Source: Ligula intestinalis (taxonomy: Eukaryota > Platyhelminthes > Cestoda > Diphyllobothriidea > Diphyllobothriidae). From it: a stretch of DNA of 64,000 bases. The DNA lies in contig JAYGXS010000005.1 of assembly GCA_036362985.1 (NCBI GenBank), positions 28,293,446 to 28,357,445 of the forward strand. The letters run 5' to 3'. A program made the position numbers and the translations under genes. Positions 12,851 through 24,300 of the stretch are shown here, one piece after another; within the stretch, counting starts at the first letter, position 1; every line of letters starts with the position of its first letter. The notes under the pieces are model-generated. The model was given only the letters and a program-made list of their open reading frames with translations. It was not told the DNA's origin and ran no database searches.

Positions 12851-13156
12851 GTTCTTTGCCCCCCCTTTAATTACATTTCACAGGCTTTCACTGTTACCTG
12901 AACCGCCTTGCTGTGATAATTACCTGCCCCCTCCTCTAACCCTCACTATGCACCCACATTTTTGGCTTATGTTTCACACCCTATTTACCTATTAAGCTTC
13001 ACTCTTCTAATTGTACAGTTAATTTACTATATAAGCAGGCAATGACCGTAAGCAGATGCATTAGATGTCGCGAAATTGTATGACGTCAAAACATGCTGCT
13101 CAACTTGTGATCTTCGCCCTTTTCAAACTTCTACCGGGAAAACAACGTTTCAAATT
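12851..13156 (+). repeat. Right pseudo-LTR of PLE family A
   Basis: Direct copy of 10154-10460, running from GTTCTTTGCC to CGTTTCAAATTT. The text CAAATTTGTT plus TTTGCCC just before the left copy (10147) recurs at the end of the right copy (13151-13166), either as a target-site duplication or as the junction to a third, lost tandem copy. Confidence 0.9.
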
Positions 13157-13540
13157 TGTTTTGCCCTAATGAAAAGCCCGTTAATCAGAGTATAAGAAAG
13201 GGCATTTTTCGGGAAAAGACGGGTGGATTCATCGTGGAAAAATGTGTTTTACACATTTGCATCATTTGTTGAAAAACAATTAAGTGACAGTTTTGTGCGA
13301 CTCCAGCTTGTTTCATCATACGGATAAATGGGACCCTAAAACGCATACATCTGTACTCGAGTGTAATTCTACTTGTACTAATCCCTTCACTTTGCTCTTT
13401 CCCTGAGCCGACTATTCCTTTACAAACATGATGCAATTCATCAACTGGTGCACCCGATTAGTTTTCAGAAATTAGGCCTAATAGTGCGCTTTTTGTTGAT
13501 AGAAGCGAACAGGCGACTATGGGGCAAAAAATAGTTATTT
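13157..13540. other. Intergenic, no gene seen
   Basis: Unique sequence between the family A element and the family B remnants; no feature supported. Confidence 0.5.
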
Positions 13541-13880
13541 ACATGACGTTTTGGGTTGTGGTTCAACCCCATCATCAGACAAAAGCGCAGAAAAAGGGTT
13601 GGAAGGGCAAAGGCCACGCGGTATTTATAGTCTGTAGGGGCCACATGACCATATAGGTACTATTATAAGCAACTATAGGGATCAAAGCTTGGGGTCGGAT
13701 CTGATGCGATTATGACTTGGCGGTCCATCTCACAGCCATTAGCCGTTGCGATTTCATCATCAGTGTTGCATTTGGGCACGAAACTCACGCAACAACTAGG
13801 CTCGCCTTCATAGACGTGGTTATTCATCGGTGCCCTCCCTGCATAACTTGTTCCCGACGTCCAACGATTAAGTGATTGGG
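13541..13880 (-). repeat. PLE family B 3' untranslated fragment with hammerhead core
   Basis: On the minus strand CTGATGA (13578-13572) is followed by a perfect 6 bp stem II (GGGTTG / CAACCC) and then AAAACGTC (13552-13545). Upstream sequence to ~13880 matches, with much divergence, the untranslated part of the neighbouring copy at 14060-14450. G12 of the hammerhead is changed to A, so self-cleavage is unlikely. Confidence 0.6.
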
Positions 13881-14034
13881 CAATTGGAGCGTGCGAACTG
13901 CATTTACTATTACAAAGTAAAATTGTATAAACAGCTGCAAAGATGCTTAAAATCTCCTCGGTATCCCTAAAGAGCGTTTATTCTTGTACGTTTAACAGGG
14001 TAATCAATTCGTTCAGGGATGTTTAGATGGGTTG
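13881..14034. other. Spacer between two family B fragments
   Basis: AT-rich spacer, no feature seen. Confidence 0.4.
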
Positions 14035-14781
14035 TTCAAAAATATAAAATGCGATCACTGGTATAGGAGGTTAATTTGCCAGGCGTTTCAGGTCTTAGAC
14101 TGAACCCATCATCAGAGATAACCACATGTGGTGGTGTAAAGGCATATGCTACGCAGTATGTAGAGTCCGTAGCGGCCACGCGAGCACATACGCACTGAAA
14201 AAGGCAGCTCTCGTAATTATTGCTTCGACCCGTGATCTGTGATGATGGTTCGGTGGTCGACTTCCCAGTTATCAATTGCCGCGACTTCATCCCTTGTTTT
14301 GGAAGTTTGCATGATAATACTGTGACAGTCAGGCTCGCTGTCTTAGAAATGGTCGAAGACCAATGCCCTCCAACGTATATGGTTTCCTTGCTCAAGCAAA
14401 GTCTTCGTACAGAATATTGGAACAGCAAGTGATCGTTAATGGACTGTGAGCCTAATAAACATGAGAAGAGCAGCCCGCAGTTTGCGCCATTGTCCTCCCT
14501 TGCAGGAATTTTGGCCGGATGACACTTTAAAATATGGCTTGGTCCGGTCGAGTTAGCTGCAAAATGAGAGCCAACGTGCTGCGGTCTTACCACTGCTGCA
14601 GGCATATACATTCGCTTCCGGAATAATCTCTTGGTTTCTCCGACATAGCTGCCTTGCCCACAACTGCAGCCATTGTGTTTAACAACTGCAGCCCCATTTT
14701 CTGCCACGGTATTAGGGTTTTCAGCCTCATGATCCGGCGCTCGATGTTTGTTTCCTGCTTGTTTGCCATCATCGCGTCCAT
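14035..14781 (-). pseudogene. PLE family B GIY-YIG endonuclease C-terminus and 3' region, decayed
   Basis: The minus-strand frame contains KHNGCSCGQGSYVGETKRLF, the GIY-YIG box of PLE endonucleases: paired Cys, YVGET in place of YIG, then the Arg-rich helix. The upstream RRIMRLKTLIPWQ corresponds to the linker seen in the 27.5 kb copy (RRRFMRPKDHLPRQ). The 3' part becomes untranslated and ends in a hammerhead-like motif: CTGATGA (14115-14109), a short stem II, GAAAC (14089-14085), then GCC where a GTC-type cleavage triplet is expected. Nothing of the RT is present, so the copy is 5' truncated, the usual outcome of incomplete target-primed reverse transcription. Confidence 0.75.
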
Positions 14782-17519
14782 AATGATCTTACCCAGTTAT
14801 CAGGAGAGCTGTTAATTTTTGTATGCCTGCAGTCGGGTGGCCGCGGACTTGACTTCCATGTTATCTTTATCCTTCCCGTAATTTTCCTGCGGATACCTCT
14901 ATAATGGGTTAACATCAGGATCCGCTACATCAGGCAAATAAACTTCTTCCGACAGTCACATCTTCTATATTTGAAGGCAGTTTCAGAAAGAAATGAATAG
15001 CGTCAGCATCACCACCCCACTGAAAGAAAATGTTTCACCTGCTTTAGTATGTGTGCTTACAGTAGTGGGCGAATCAAATGAAGCCTGATGGACAAAAATA
15101 CAAAGTGCCAGGTGCGTCGGTCATAACGCATTTACCTATAAAGTAAACGTTTTGCGTAGCCCAAAATTTATTGCTGAATTGGATTTTATTTAAAAGCCAG
15201 GACACTCTAGGTGCAAACCATATGCGGGATTTCCCATGCAGTCATCAATCACTGACCACACAAGCTCACAAGTTCAACCTGGGAGCTGATTGCCATTTAA
15301 GTGTTAAATGTTCGTGAAAGTGCTCTTTGTAGCAGTGAAACGTTTGCAACTTGCTTAAATAGACGATTAAAAAGGTTAAAAAACCATGTTAGCTTCCCGA
15401 AAACAAAGGAGCTGGCTTCCTACAAAATACAGACTTCTAAACCTTTGCAATATCACAAGGAACTATTGAAAAATGATGCTGCGACCATTTATTCTGGCAA
15501 CCAGGATTTTCGGGACAGAAGTCCGATAAAAACCTGATAAATGTGGTGTCCGCTCCTCTGTACCTTTTTAAGCTGCACAGAATCATCGAGTTATTATTAC
15601 TTGGAAAACAAAAACTAACATTGCTAGTTAATTACCAACTCTATTGACATTTTATGGACAAATTTTAGTGCGTTTTTAATAAAATAACAGATTCAAGTAT
15701 GAGAAACAAATAACACAGAAGATCGTTAAATAGAAATACAAAGAACGTTGCTTCTTTTCGTGAGAAGAAACGTTTTAGTATCAGCCTATTAAGTGCTTGC
15801 ACGGGAACAGAATAACTTCTCTCTCATGCAGTTGACTTGGAAAAGCCTCAGGTACCATGTATTTATCTGTGAATTATCAGATAAAATAACCTACCCTGAG
15901 GCAAGTTTATGCTCCAATTTCCTTCCGTCTACCCATTCATTTTCTTCATTGAGCATATTCAAAATGTATGTCGGCTTAAGTTCGCAGATTAAGATACGTG
16001 AGGCAACAATATATCAGTAACAAACTTCAAATGAAATATAAAAATAAAAATTTATAAACTTATTCGCCGTACATGTCCTGCTCCCACCTAACTTTGCTTA
16101 TAGTCTGCCTAGCTTAATGATACATTTTGAAGAAATATTTTTCCAGAACGGAGAATCAAATAAAATCCTTTCATAACAGATCAAACTATTGTTGCACAAT
16201 GTGAAAATTACGGCAAAGCTTTATCACCATCAGGTGTATTACTTTGACATTTTTCAGCAAAGTTTAAGGTGAAGTAGATGTGATGATGTCGTATTGTACA
16301 GAATGCCATATGGTTTTTCAAAAATCTTATACGTTTTTTGTTTTGTGTTTACTCATATTCAATTTTTGGTTGTCCCTTATATCAAAAATATAGATTTCCA
16401 GAAAAAATTAATTGGGCTTACAACTATTAGGCAATTTAATTTAACTTTAAATTTACTGAATGCTGTTTAATCTCCCAAGAGTTTAATCCCTTACTTGCCT
16501 CAGTCTGAGTTAAACTTTAAAGTCTCGATTTGGAAAATAAGATGAATATTTGGGCAAATCTCCATTAGTCAAATCCGAATATTGATGCAATCTACACAAA
16601 TATCATATGCAAACTTTACAGACAACACAAATAAATTCACGGACATTGTGCATGAAAATCTCAGAATGGTGTTATTTCTAATAAATAAAAACTCATTTGA
16701 AATCACAACTACCATTTTTTAAAGCATGCAATTTGAAAAAGACCTACTTCTCCGCAATACCATTACAATAAGAAATATTTTGCTTCAGTCTTATATCAAG
16801 ATATTTAAATTGACAATGGCATTGAACTTCAACAGAAAAACGCACGATTTTTAAGAAACAATTTTTTACTGAAAAGACTTTCTACGGGCAGTAGAATGAA
16901 CTTTGTTCTAGGCTTTGCACCCTGACGTAAATAAAGTATCTTGAGATAAGATTGTAGGATATTTCATATTACAATACTACTTGAGTAATTTGTTTGAATT
17001 GAAAACAAATTTCAGCACTATAGTTGATATTTCACAGTGATAGAGGATCGATTGTAAGTTATAAATGATGAACCACGTACTTGTTTAAAGCCAATGAAAT
17101 TCGCCGATTGATAAATAGTTAGGTTACTGCTAAGGCCTGGTTTCATCAGTAACAAATTTAGATTAATTTCAGGCTGATTTGGTCAAATTATTTTTGCAGA
17201 TTTTAGTCATTTATGTGTCTGTATTAGACAGGTACAGTTCACAGTCACACCTGGGTAGAAACATAAATAGGAAGAACTGGGCTTGCGTTTACAAGCTCAC
17301 CACTTTTGCATGTTAGTTGTTGTCAAACTTACAACTACGGCCAACATAACGTTTTCAATTAACAATTTACGGCAAACTCTTTGAAGCCATAGACAACGGC
17401 CCAACCTCTGTGCTTCGGATCACTGAAAAGCATTCCACCGCCAGCGGTTAGTCCTTTTAAGGGCGCATGAAAACGCAACACATGAGGGAAGCGCAACAGA
17501 CAGAGCAAAACACATTTAT
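14782..17519. other. AT-rich intergenic DNA, no gene seen
   Basis: About 2.7 kb, strongly AT-rich after 15.5 kb. Frames at 15301-15537 and 15793-16020 show no recognisable family. Confidence 0.5.
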
Positions 17520-17960
17520 GGATGGATGGAAGTTTATGAGGCTAACACCTTAAAAGGGCGATAAGAGAGGGTCTGTTTGTGGCCAAATTGACGGGAGCGG
17601 ACCATTTTTGTCGGATCCTTGTACCCTTGGATACAAGGGGTTGACCATTTTCCTTTGAAACTTCGAATGAAGCCTTACCTTCGGATAGGGCCTGTTCCAG
17701 ACAACCTTCCTGAATTGCCTTGATGACCGTTTCACCTTTGAAAAAATGCAACCTGATCATTCCATGTAGCTTTCTCGCACTGAAGTAAATAAAGGAGGTA
17801 GTTGAGAGATCACTGGTCGAAAAACGTTTGCGTGAATGGAACTGCGTCTCTGGAAGCGAGCATAGAACTCAGTGCCATAACTGACAAAGGAAACGGATAC
17901 TGGGGTGGCCATTTCTGACTCATTCGTCATCAGCCCAGGCATACCCATTTCCAAAAGGTC
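17520..17960 (-). repeat. Probable dispersed element end with hammerhead-like box
   Basis: GC-richer block in AT-rich surroundings. On the minus strand CCTGGG is directly followed by CTGATGA (17933-17927), GAAA lies 11 bases later, and CCCAG (17904-17900) follows, able to pair with CTGGG as a stem I. The U before the cleavage site is missing (CAC instead of a UH site) and stem II is weak. Short frames covering the block (e.g. 17542-17760) have no family signature. The boundary is a guess based on composition. Confidence 0.3.
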
Positions 17961-19789
17961 AGGAATTCAGGCCTCAATAGATGTGGCAGTTAAGGCTAGG
18001 CTTGGCTGATTGGTTTATGCTACGAAGTCAACAGTGGCCATTGCCGTCTAGTTTGCCTTTGTCCTCTGCAAATACCAATAGCCGTTGCCTGACTGTTGGA
18101 GTAGTTCGAATGTGTGCCCCAAAGCACAACTGCTATGCCTATACCAGCAGTTCCTTAGACAGAATACCGCGACAGTTTTTCTCCTAAAAACCAAAAATGA
18201 CATTCCAGTTTGAATTATGAGCCAGCCTTAGGAGTCTTTTCACAGTCTGATATTCTTCCTCAGTTACACTGCTGGCTCGTGTAAACTGCGTGTGAGTTTA
18301 TTACTTGAAACAAGCGAGTAGTCGTTTGAAATTGTGTCAACGACTTCTTTAGAATGTTCGGCTTTGCCGATGCATTTCCTAAATCCTATGTACCAAGAGG
18401 CAGTTCAAAGGCGTTTGCCTATATTTCCTTCAATAAATTTGACTTGACTTGACTTGCATTTGAGACTAAAGTGAGCCTTTTCACGTAGATAAGAAGAATG
18501 AGTCCTGCGTCACGTCCATAGTGACGGTCCGTGTTAAATTGTTGTGGACTGCTATTTTTCCTCCAACGTTGCCAAGAGCCCGGACCCGGGTCCCAAATCA
18601 AAATTGTGCCCGATTTACCTTCCGCCGACCATTGTACCACTACGGTTGTATTCATTTTGCTCAAAGTCTGACCAGTATATACAGGGCCTATATGAAGGTG
18701 ACTGCAACTCTCACTGCAGTGTTCGTAGCCAAAATATAGCAATTCTAGGCAGGAATTTGGGTCGAAATTTTTCTCTAGCGTGGGTGTGTGCAGTCAGGAG
18801 GACTGATTGAATATCAAAACTGAAGAAGAAGTACATCCTATTATCGTATGTTCTAATGTATCTGAATACCTACTTATAATAAACGCTCGAAATCGTCGGC
18901 AATAAATTGTTCCCCTAATAATGAGACGAAATGCTGCATTGTTTAATTTAGCTTCAAGTTCTACGAAGAGGGTATATAATAGCTTTTCTGATTATCCTTG
19001 CAAGACGCTCCGAATAAAATACTCTTCCTAAAACGATTCTGCAAAAAGGCTCTCTTGGTGCGTGGCAAAGTAAATTTGTGCAATTCAAATTTATTCTGAT
19101 TCGAAATCTAATGCTAAACTTCAAAAGTATATGATGCATGTGTGAAGAAACTTATTTCGAATTAGTTAAAGATAAAAAGCCATATTTTACTTTGAAAATC
19201 CATTTTATGTCTCTGTGGTTTTTAGCATCATAGAGCTAATTTTTTTATTGATTGGTGACTTATTAACGCACGTGAAGTCCTCTTGTAAATGGGATGCCAC
19301 CTCAGGTAAGAACGCTTCAAGATAATATTTGGAAAAACCGCCGTACTGAGAGAAGCTGACGTTACCATGCATACACGCGAAATCCTCGTGACTACTGGCA
19401 TACATTTAATAGAACAAACTTAATGCGCTTGTACTAGGCTAAAAAGATAATGCGAAATATTTGAAAATTGACTCAGTTTACTGTGAATGGTGAAACCAAT
19501 GGCAAGAAAGTGACATTTACCTTCGCCACCTGCAGTATTATTTTGTTTAATTTTGGCCGATATGGCCTTAAAAGACTTTTCTTTTTGTAGTCCGTTATGG
19601 CGGCTTCTAAAAGAAGAAGCTGGACATGTAAAGTTTCTCAATATTGGTATAGGAAAGTGATAAAAAGACAACAGCAGAAAATGTTTAATATATTTATTAT
19701 ATATTAAGACGCACTGTGTCCTTGCAAGGCAGTGATTGTTATGTAACAGGAGAATAGAACAAAAAATCGGTTCGCCATTGCAATATATT
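17961..19789. other. Intergenic, no gene seen
   Basis: AT-rich DNA with overlapping short frames near 18.5-18.8 kb on both strands and no domain signature. Nothing supported. Confidence 0.5.
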
Positions 19790-19990
19790 GCTCATGCACT
19801 GTGGCAGCGGGTGTATATCTCATTGGGATTTACGGGTTTCAAAACAAATATACACTGACAATTTCCGTTTACGCCTAAAGACCTTATGTATACTGATATA
19901 TACCGCGATCGGAAATTAATTTCTCTGGAGATTGATAACCTTAACTTTCTCGACCTGTTTATCAATCAGAAAGCAAATATGGAAATCGGG

Positions 19991-20065
19991 GGACCCACTG
20001 ATGAGCCGGACCCTCGCAGCTGTCTCAAGCAGCGGCAGAATACCGGCGAGAAAGGTGTCTGGGCC
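19991..20065 (+). ncRNA. Type I hammerhead ribozyme, copy 1
   Basis: In order: CCCA (stem I 5' strand), the complete core CTGATGA (19998-20004), stem II opening GCCGG (20005-20009), an inner hairpin, stem II closing CCGGC (20043-20047), GAGAAAGGTGTC (20048-20059), and TGGG (stem I 3' strand, pairing with CCCA). Predicted cleavage follows GTC at 20059. The CUGAUGA box is intact. The catalytic GAAA region reads GAGAAA where the aligned copies suggest GAAACA, so activity of this exact copy is uncertain. Confidence 0.75.
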
Positions 20066-20311
20066 TTTAAGCAAGTGCGTAGCCTGTTAGTATTTTAAAT
20101 TTCAACGTCAATTTATAAAACAAAAGATTGTCCTCTGGCAGCAGGTGCTGTTGACGAGTTTCAACACAAATATACACTTACAATTTCGGTCTACGTCTAT
20201 AGACCTTATGTATACTGATATATACCGTGATCTGAAATTAATTTTTCTGGAAATTAAAAACCTGAACTTTCTTTACCTTGATGTCAACTAAAAAGCAGAT
20301 AGGAAAAGCAG

Positions 20312-20387
20312 GGTCCCACTGTTAAGCCAGACCCCTCGCCGCTGTGTCAAGCAGCGGCAGAATACCGGCGAACCATGTGTTTGGGCC
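20312..20387 (+). ncRNA. Type I hammerhead ribozyme, copy 2 (core mutated)
   Basis: Same architecture 322 bases downstream: CCCA, then CTGTTAA (20319-20325) in place of CTGATGA, stem II GCCAG/CCGGC with an almost ideal inner hairpin (GCCGCTG / CAGCGGC), GAACCATGTGTT (20370-20381), and TGGGCC. Two changes in the CUGANGA box, plus loss of the cleavage-site C, should abolish activity. The inner helix is better kept here than in copy 1, where it has mismatches, so the two copies complement each other in recovering the ancestral fold. Confidence 0.7.
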
Positions 20388-20794
20388 TTTTAGCAAGTAC
20401 CTAGCATGTTAGTATGGTAAGTTGCAACGTCAATGTAATTAAAGTTTGTCATCAAACAGCTCAAAGTTGTAGTTCTTAATAGAAGATGATTAGCTGACAA
20501 TATCCTGTTGTTTTTTTGTTCCTTACTCTTTTGAGATGCACTGGATTAAGCCAAGCAGATTCTCATTTAATTCCGGTGTAGTAAGTGCTTAAGCAGACTC
20601 AGATGTACAATATTGAACATACCATCTTATGCCTAGTGGATGAAATTCGCTTCCATCACATACCTTCGTTATTATTTTAAGAGTTCGAGCGTTAAGATTT
20701 TGAGATTGCTTTTCGAATTCTGCTTAGCACTTTACGAAGTCCTACGTTTATTTTCGCTTGTCCCTATACACCATTATTGTTCTACCCGTTTACC

Positions 20795-21382
20795 GAAATC
20801 GGGAAAAGTAGCTAATGTAGCTTCACTCATAAAACACCTAGTCGCAGCATTTTTTCCTGAGAAAATGGTGGTTGTAGTGCTTTGTGGGGTGGAAAAACAG
20901 GATAGGCTAAAGAGAAACTTATAGATGTAAGTTTTAAGTGAAAAATATAGTCAGAGTTACTTCACGCGGCCGCTGGAAGCAGGTTGTCCCGCATGTAAAT
21001 TTAAGGTGCGCGCAGCGCTTTGCGCCGCGGAGTATACCATCTAACTCGAGAGCGGTAATTTGGACCACAAGTAAGTTGAAGTAAACGACCTCCTAACCAC
21101 CATTTCAATTTTTTTGGGAAATTCAAGAGACCGGCAGTTTGATAATCGGGTTTTCCTGCAATCAGGTAAATGATAATTAAGATAAGGAGAATCATCAGAT
21201 ATAAATCAACAATACTTATAAATACAATAAAATAAAATAAAAATTTAGCATTTATTAAAGTGTATTCGACTGCGTGTTCGAATTTCACGTCAAAAAACGA
21301 CAAAGACTCTTTTCTTATGAAAACATGCAGGTTTTAGGGATTAATGAAAGGGGTACACAAGCTAATATTGCCCAAAAATCTT
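20795..21382 (+). repeat. Dispersed repeat D, copy 1
   Basis: About 590 bp that recurs in direct orientation at 32940-33505. Shared landmarks are GACCTCCTAACCAC, AATGATAAT, CAGGTTTT-type strings, CATTTATT and GGGATTAATGA in the same order and spacing. No reading frame is conserved between the copies and no terminal repeats are visible, so the class is unknown. It could be part of an old LINE 3' end or an uncharacterised non-coding repeat. Confidence 0.7.
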
Positions 21383-24300
21383 CAAAATGTGATATTTCTT
21401 AAAATAATTTACCCAAATAATCAGGTTTTTAAACATTTTTCCTATGCAACTGTCTGTTTGGGTCATGGCTTTAGAATCGCCCAAAGGTGTCAACTCACTG
21501 CCAAGGAAAATTAACTTACACAACAAAATTTGAAATGAATATACCTATGATTTATTAATAAACTTCCTATAACCAGTAACCTCTTGCAAAAATATTTTAA
21601 TTCGATGGTTCGGCGTCAAATGTGTGTGCATTTTATCTTTTTGAAAATAAATTCTAGCTCAAAATGGGAAATTTTGACCACTTTTTTGAGTTCCCTTAAA
21701 ATAAGGGATGAATTTTCTGCTGAAGGGGAAATAGCTCACTTACTTATGTAAACCGGGGTAACTTTTAGTAGATTTCATTACTTCAAGACCACGTTTTTTG
21801 ATTTCAAAAGTACGGCAAATTTACAGAAAACATGTTTCAATTATAATAAAACTGATAACCTTCTGTCCGTTCTGTTTCAGGTTTTCATATTCATTGATTC
21901 TCTTCTTTATAATGAAAATGTTTTAACGAGGTTCTTTTACGATTTTGCGGAGAAGACTTATGACATTTCGCGACACCTCATATAATGGTTGAATGGGAGA
22001 TTTATTTCAGCGCATTAAAACAGCTTATGGTTTTTTTGAGTTTATGCCTCATCTTTATGACACAAAACGTAACAGACTTGTAAGACAAATCTTTTTCAGC
22101 TGACTTCGCTCATCTTTTACCTACAATATTGATTTACCACAATTTCACGGAGACAAATCAAAATGTTCTGTTTTGTGAACATATAATTAAAAAGTTCCCG
22201 CTCTTAATGAATGTTCGTGTATCGTAAAACATGTACATACAAGAAGTTTTTTTCCGCAGCGTTTAATAACATAGAAAAATCCTTGGATATCAAAAAACGC
22301 TGGATTTTGTCCATTTTTCGCCTCTATTTTTACAAGTGCACTGATCTGAAGGGAACGCCTTTCTAGCCAACAGCATTTTGTGCTTGAGGTTAACTCAATG
22401 AACAAAATAAACAAACTCAAATGTGTGTTAAATCCCCTAAACTTTTGATCCTCACATTTAATCAGATGTACAATATACTGTACACATCTTCTTTCAATGA
22501 GATAATTTAACTTGTTTTATTTTTTTTCCCACTTTCTCTGAAGTGACCTTGCTCAAGCCCTTATAGCTAGCATACAATAAGTGATTAACTTAGATCGCTA
22601 TTGACGGAACAATGTCTGAATTGTACTCAATTCGAATTCGCCATTGCAAAGGAATTCGGTAAAGTGCCTCATTGACGGTCATATTTTACCTCCTTATTGA
22701 AAGCGTCAAATGACCTTAGTGCTTGCACTGACAAATGATGGGAATTTTGATTGTTTCATTTTAAAGCAAAATTTTCCAAGGTGGCAACTTTCTGCCATCT
22801 TCCGTTCCATAATCACTATAAATATGCGGCTGAGCTTTATATTTAGACCATCCCTGACGGTGTTTGGTCACAGCTTGGGTGTATTGTGACTACGCTTCTT
22901 GTTTGCGAACGCCCGAGGGCGTACAGAAGTAAAGAATATGCTTTAACCAGCCTTGTCCTTGGTTTTTCTTGACTACCTTTGAAAAGGTACACGTTCGGTT
23001 TATGAACTGCTTTCCTTTGAATGGTGGTTTGGCCTTTACCTTTTTATTTGAGCAGACGATGACCAAATTGTTGTAACGTCCGCTTCAATTGATAGTATTC
23101 AGAATAAGATCTTGCCAAATATTTTTCCTAAGTCTTCATGATATTGCATTGTGCGCGCGTTTTTGACTTAGCTTTAACTGGCAGATTAATTTACAATTCC
23201 TTTTGTGACATCTATAACAACTCTTGACTTTAAAGTTCTTTGTGCAAACCAGTATATCGACAAGAGTTAGTTACCTCTAAATGCCTAAAATTACAACTCG
23301 CAGGTGTCTATCCTGATAAGTTATAGTGGTTGAATGTAGAACAGAGGAGTGCTTCAGCATTTAAACCTAGAAGATTAAAAAAACGCTGCGTTATCTGCCT
23401 CATTTATTTGTAGTGTAGACTTTGAGCTCAGAAGAACAAGGCTATAGCCTAACAACAGTAATATGATGACAACACATAGCTCGCCAAGCCACTGCTTATT
23501 TACTTTGTATGACAAGAAAAGGTGAAGGAGAGTTTATAGTTTTCTTGATGAACACGAAGAAGATGATTATGTAGGGAAACTATAATGTTGTTAAAGCGTG
23601 ACACCGAACTTCATCTAATTGACTAACCCGTGAGTATGTTGTAACAAGATCTCTATACTGATCTGGTGCACAATAAATAAGAAGCGTTACGTTTGCTCCT
23701 CTAAGTTGGTGTCTTATTAGGAAAAATATTATGGCAGCAATGTGACTAGCAGATGATTTTAACGAATAAGAAGTTCCGTGGACAGGAAGTGTCCATCTAG
23801 AGATGCAAGAGAAGGGTTTGTTAGTCCGTTCGATCAAGAAAAACAAAAAATTCATAAATAATCTTGATTTGGTGGAAGGACTCCACTAATAGTTTAAATT
23901 TGATAAAATTTAAGCGCAAGTTTATGTATATAACCAACGAGTTCTACTGAAATATGTGCCAAAAAGGACTAGGTAGAGCACCAAATACTGTGATTGACTA
24001 GTTTAATTACTGCCTGGAAGTCTACCATCAAAGGTTATCTGTGGATAGCAGAAGTAATCTGAATAGCGCATTGGCAAACACAATCCAAATTTATGAAACC
24101 GGGTTTACAGGGCGTTAGAACTACGAAGGTGGAGCCGAAACTGTCGAAGAAAAGCACGGCTGCCTAGTGCAGAAGAATCCAAACTGGGATGGACGCATTA
24201 AACGCACAGTGGAAGCAGGTTCAACAATACATTGCGACGAATAGCCAGCTTTTTGACGGCTAAATTAAGCTGCGAAGAATTCAAAACCGCTTCTCACCGG

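Larger units (their letters stand above)
19790..20440 (+). mobile_element. Tandem dimer of a 322 bp hammerhead repeat (retrozyme-like)
   Basis: Two head-to-tail copies of one unit. Matching landmarks, such as CCTTATGTATACTGATATATA at 19883 and 20205, are spaced 322 bases apart, and both predicted hammerhead cleavage sites (after 20059 and 20381) are also 322 apart. The unit has no conserved reading frame, so the information appears to lie in the RNA. Tandem units of ~170-400 bp with one type I hammerhead each are the known layout of metazoan retrozymes: transcription of the tandem followed by self-cleavage releases unit-length RNA that can be circularised. The copies differ at perhaps one base in six, so the array is not fresh. 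A related third hammerhead is at 39.3 kb. Confidence 0.8.
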
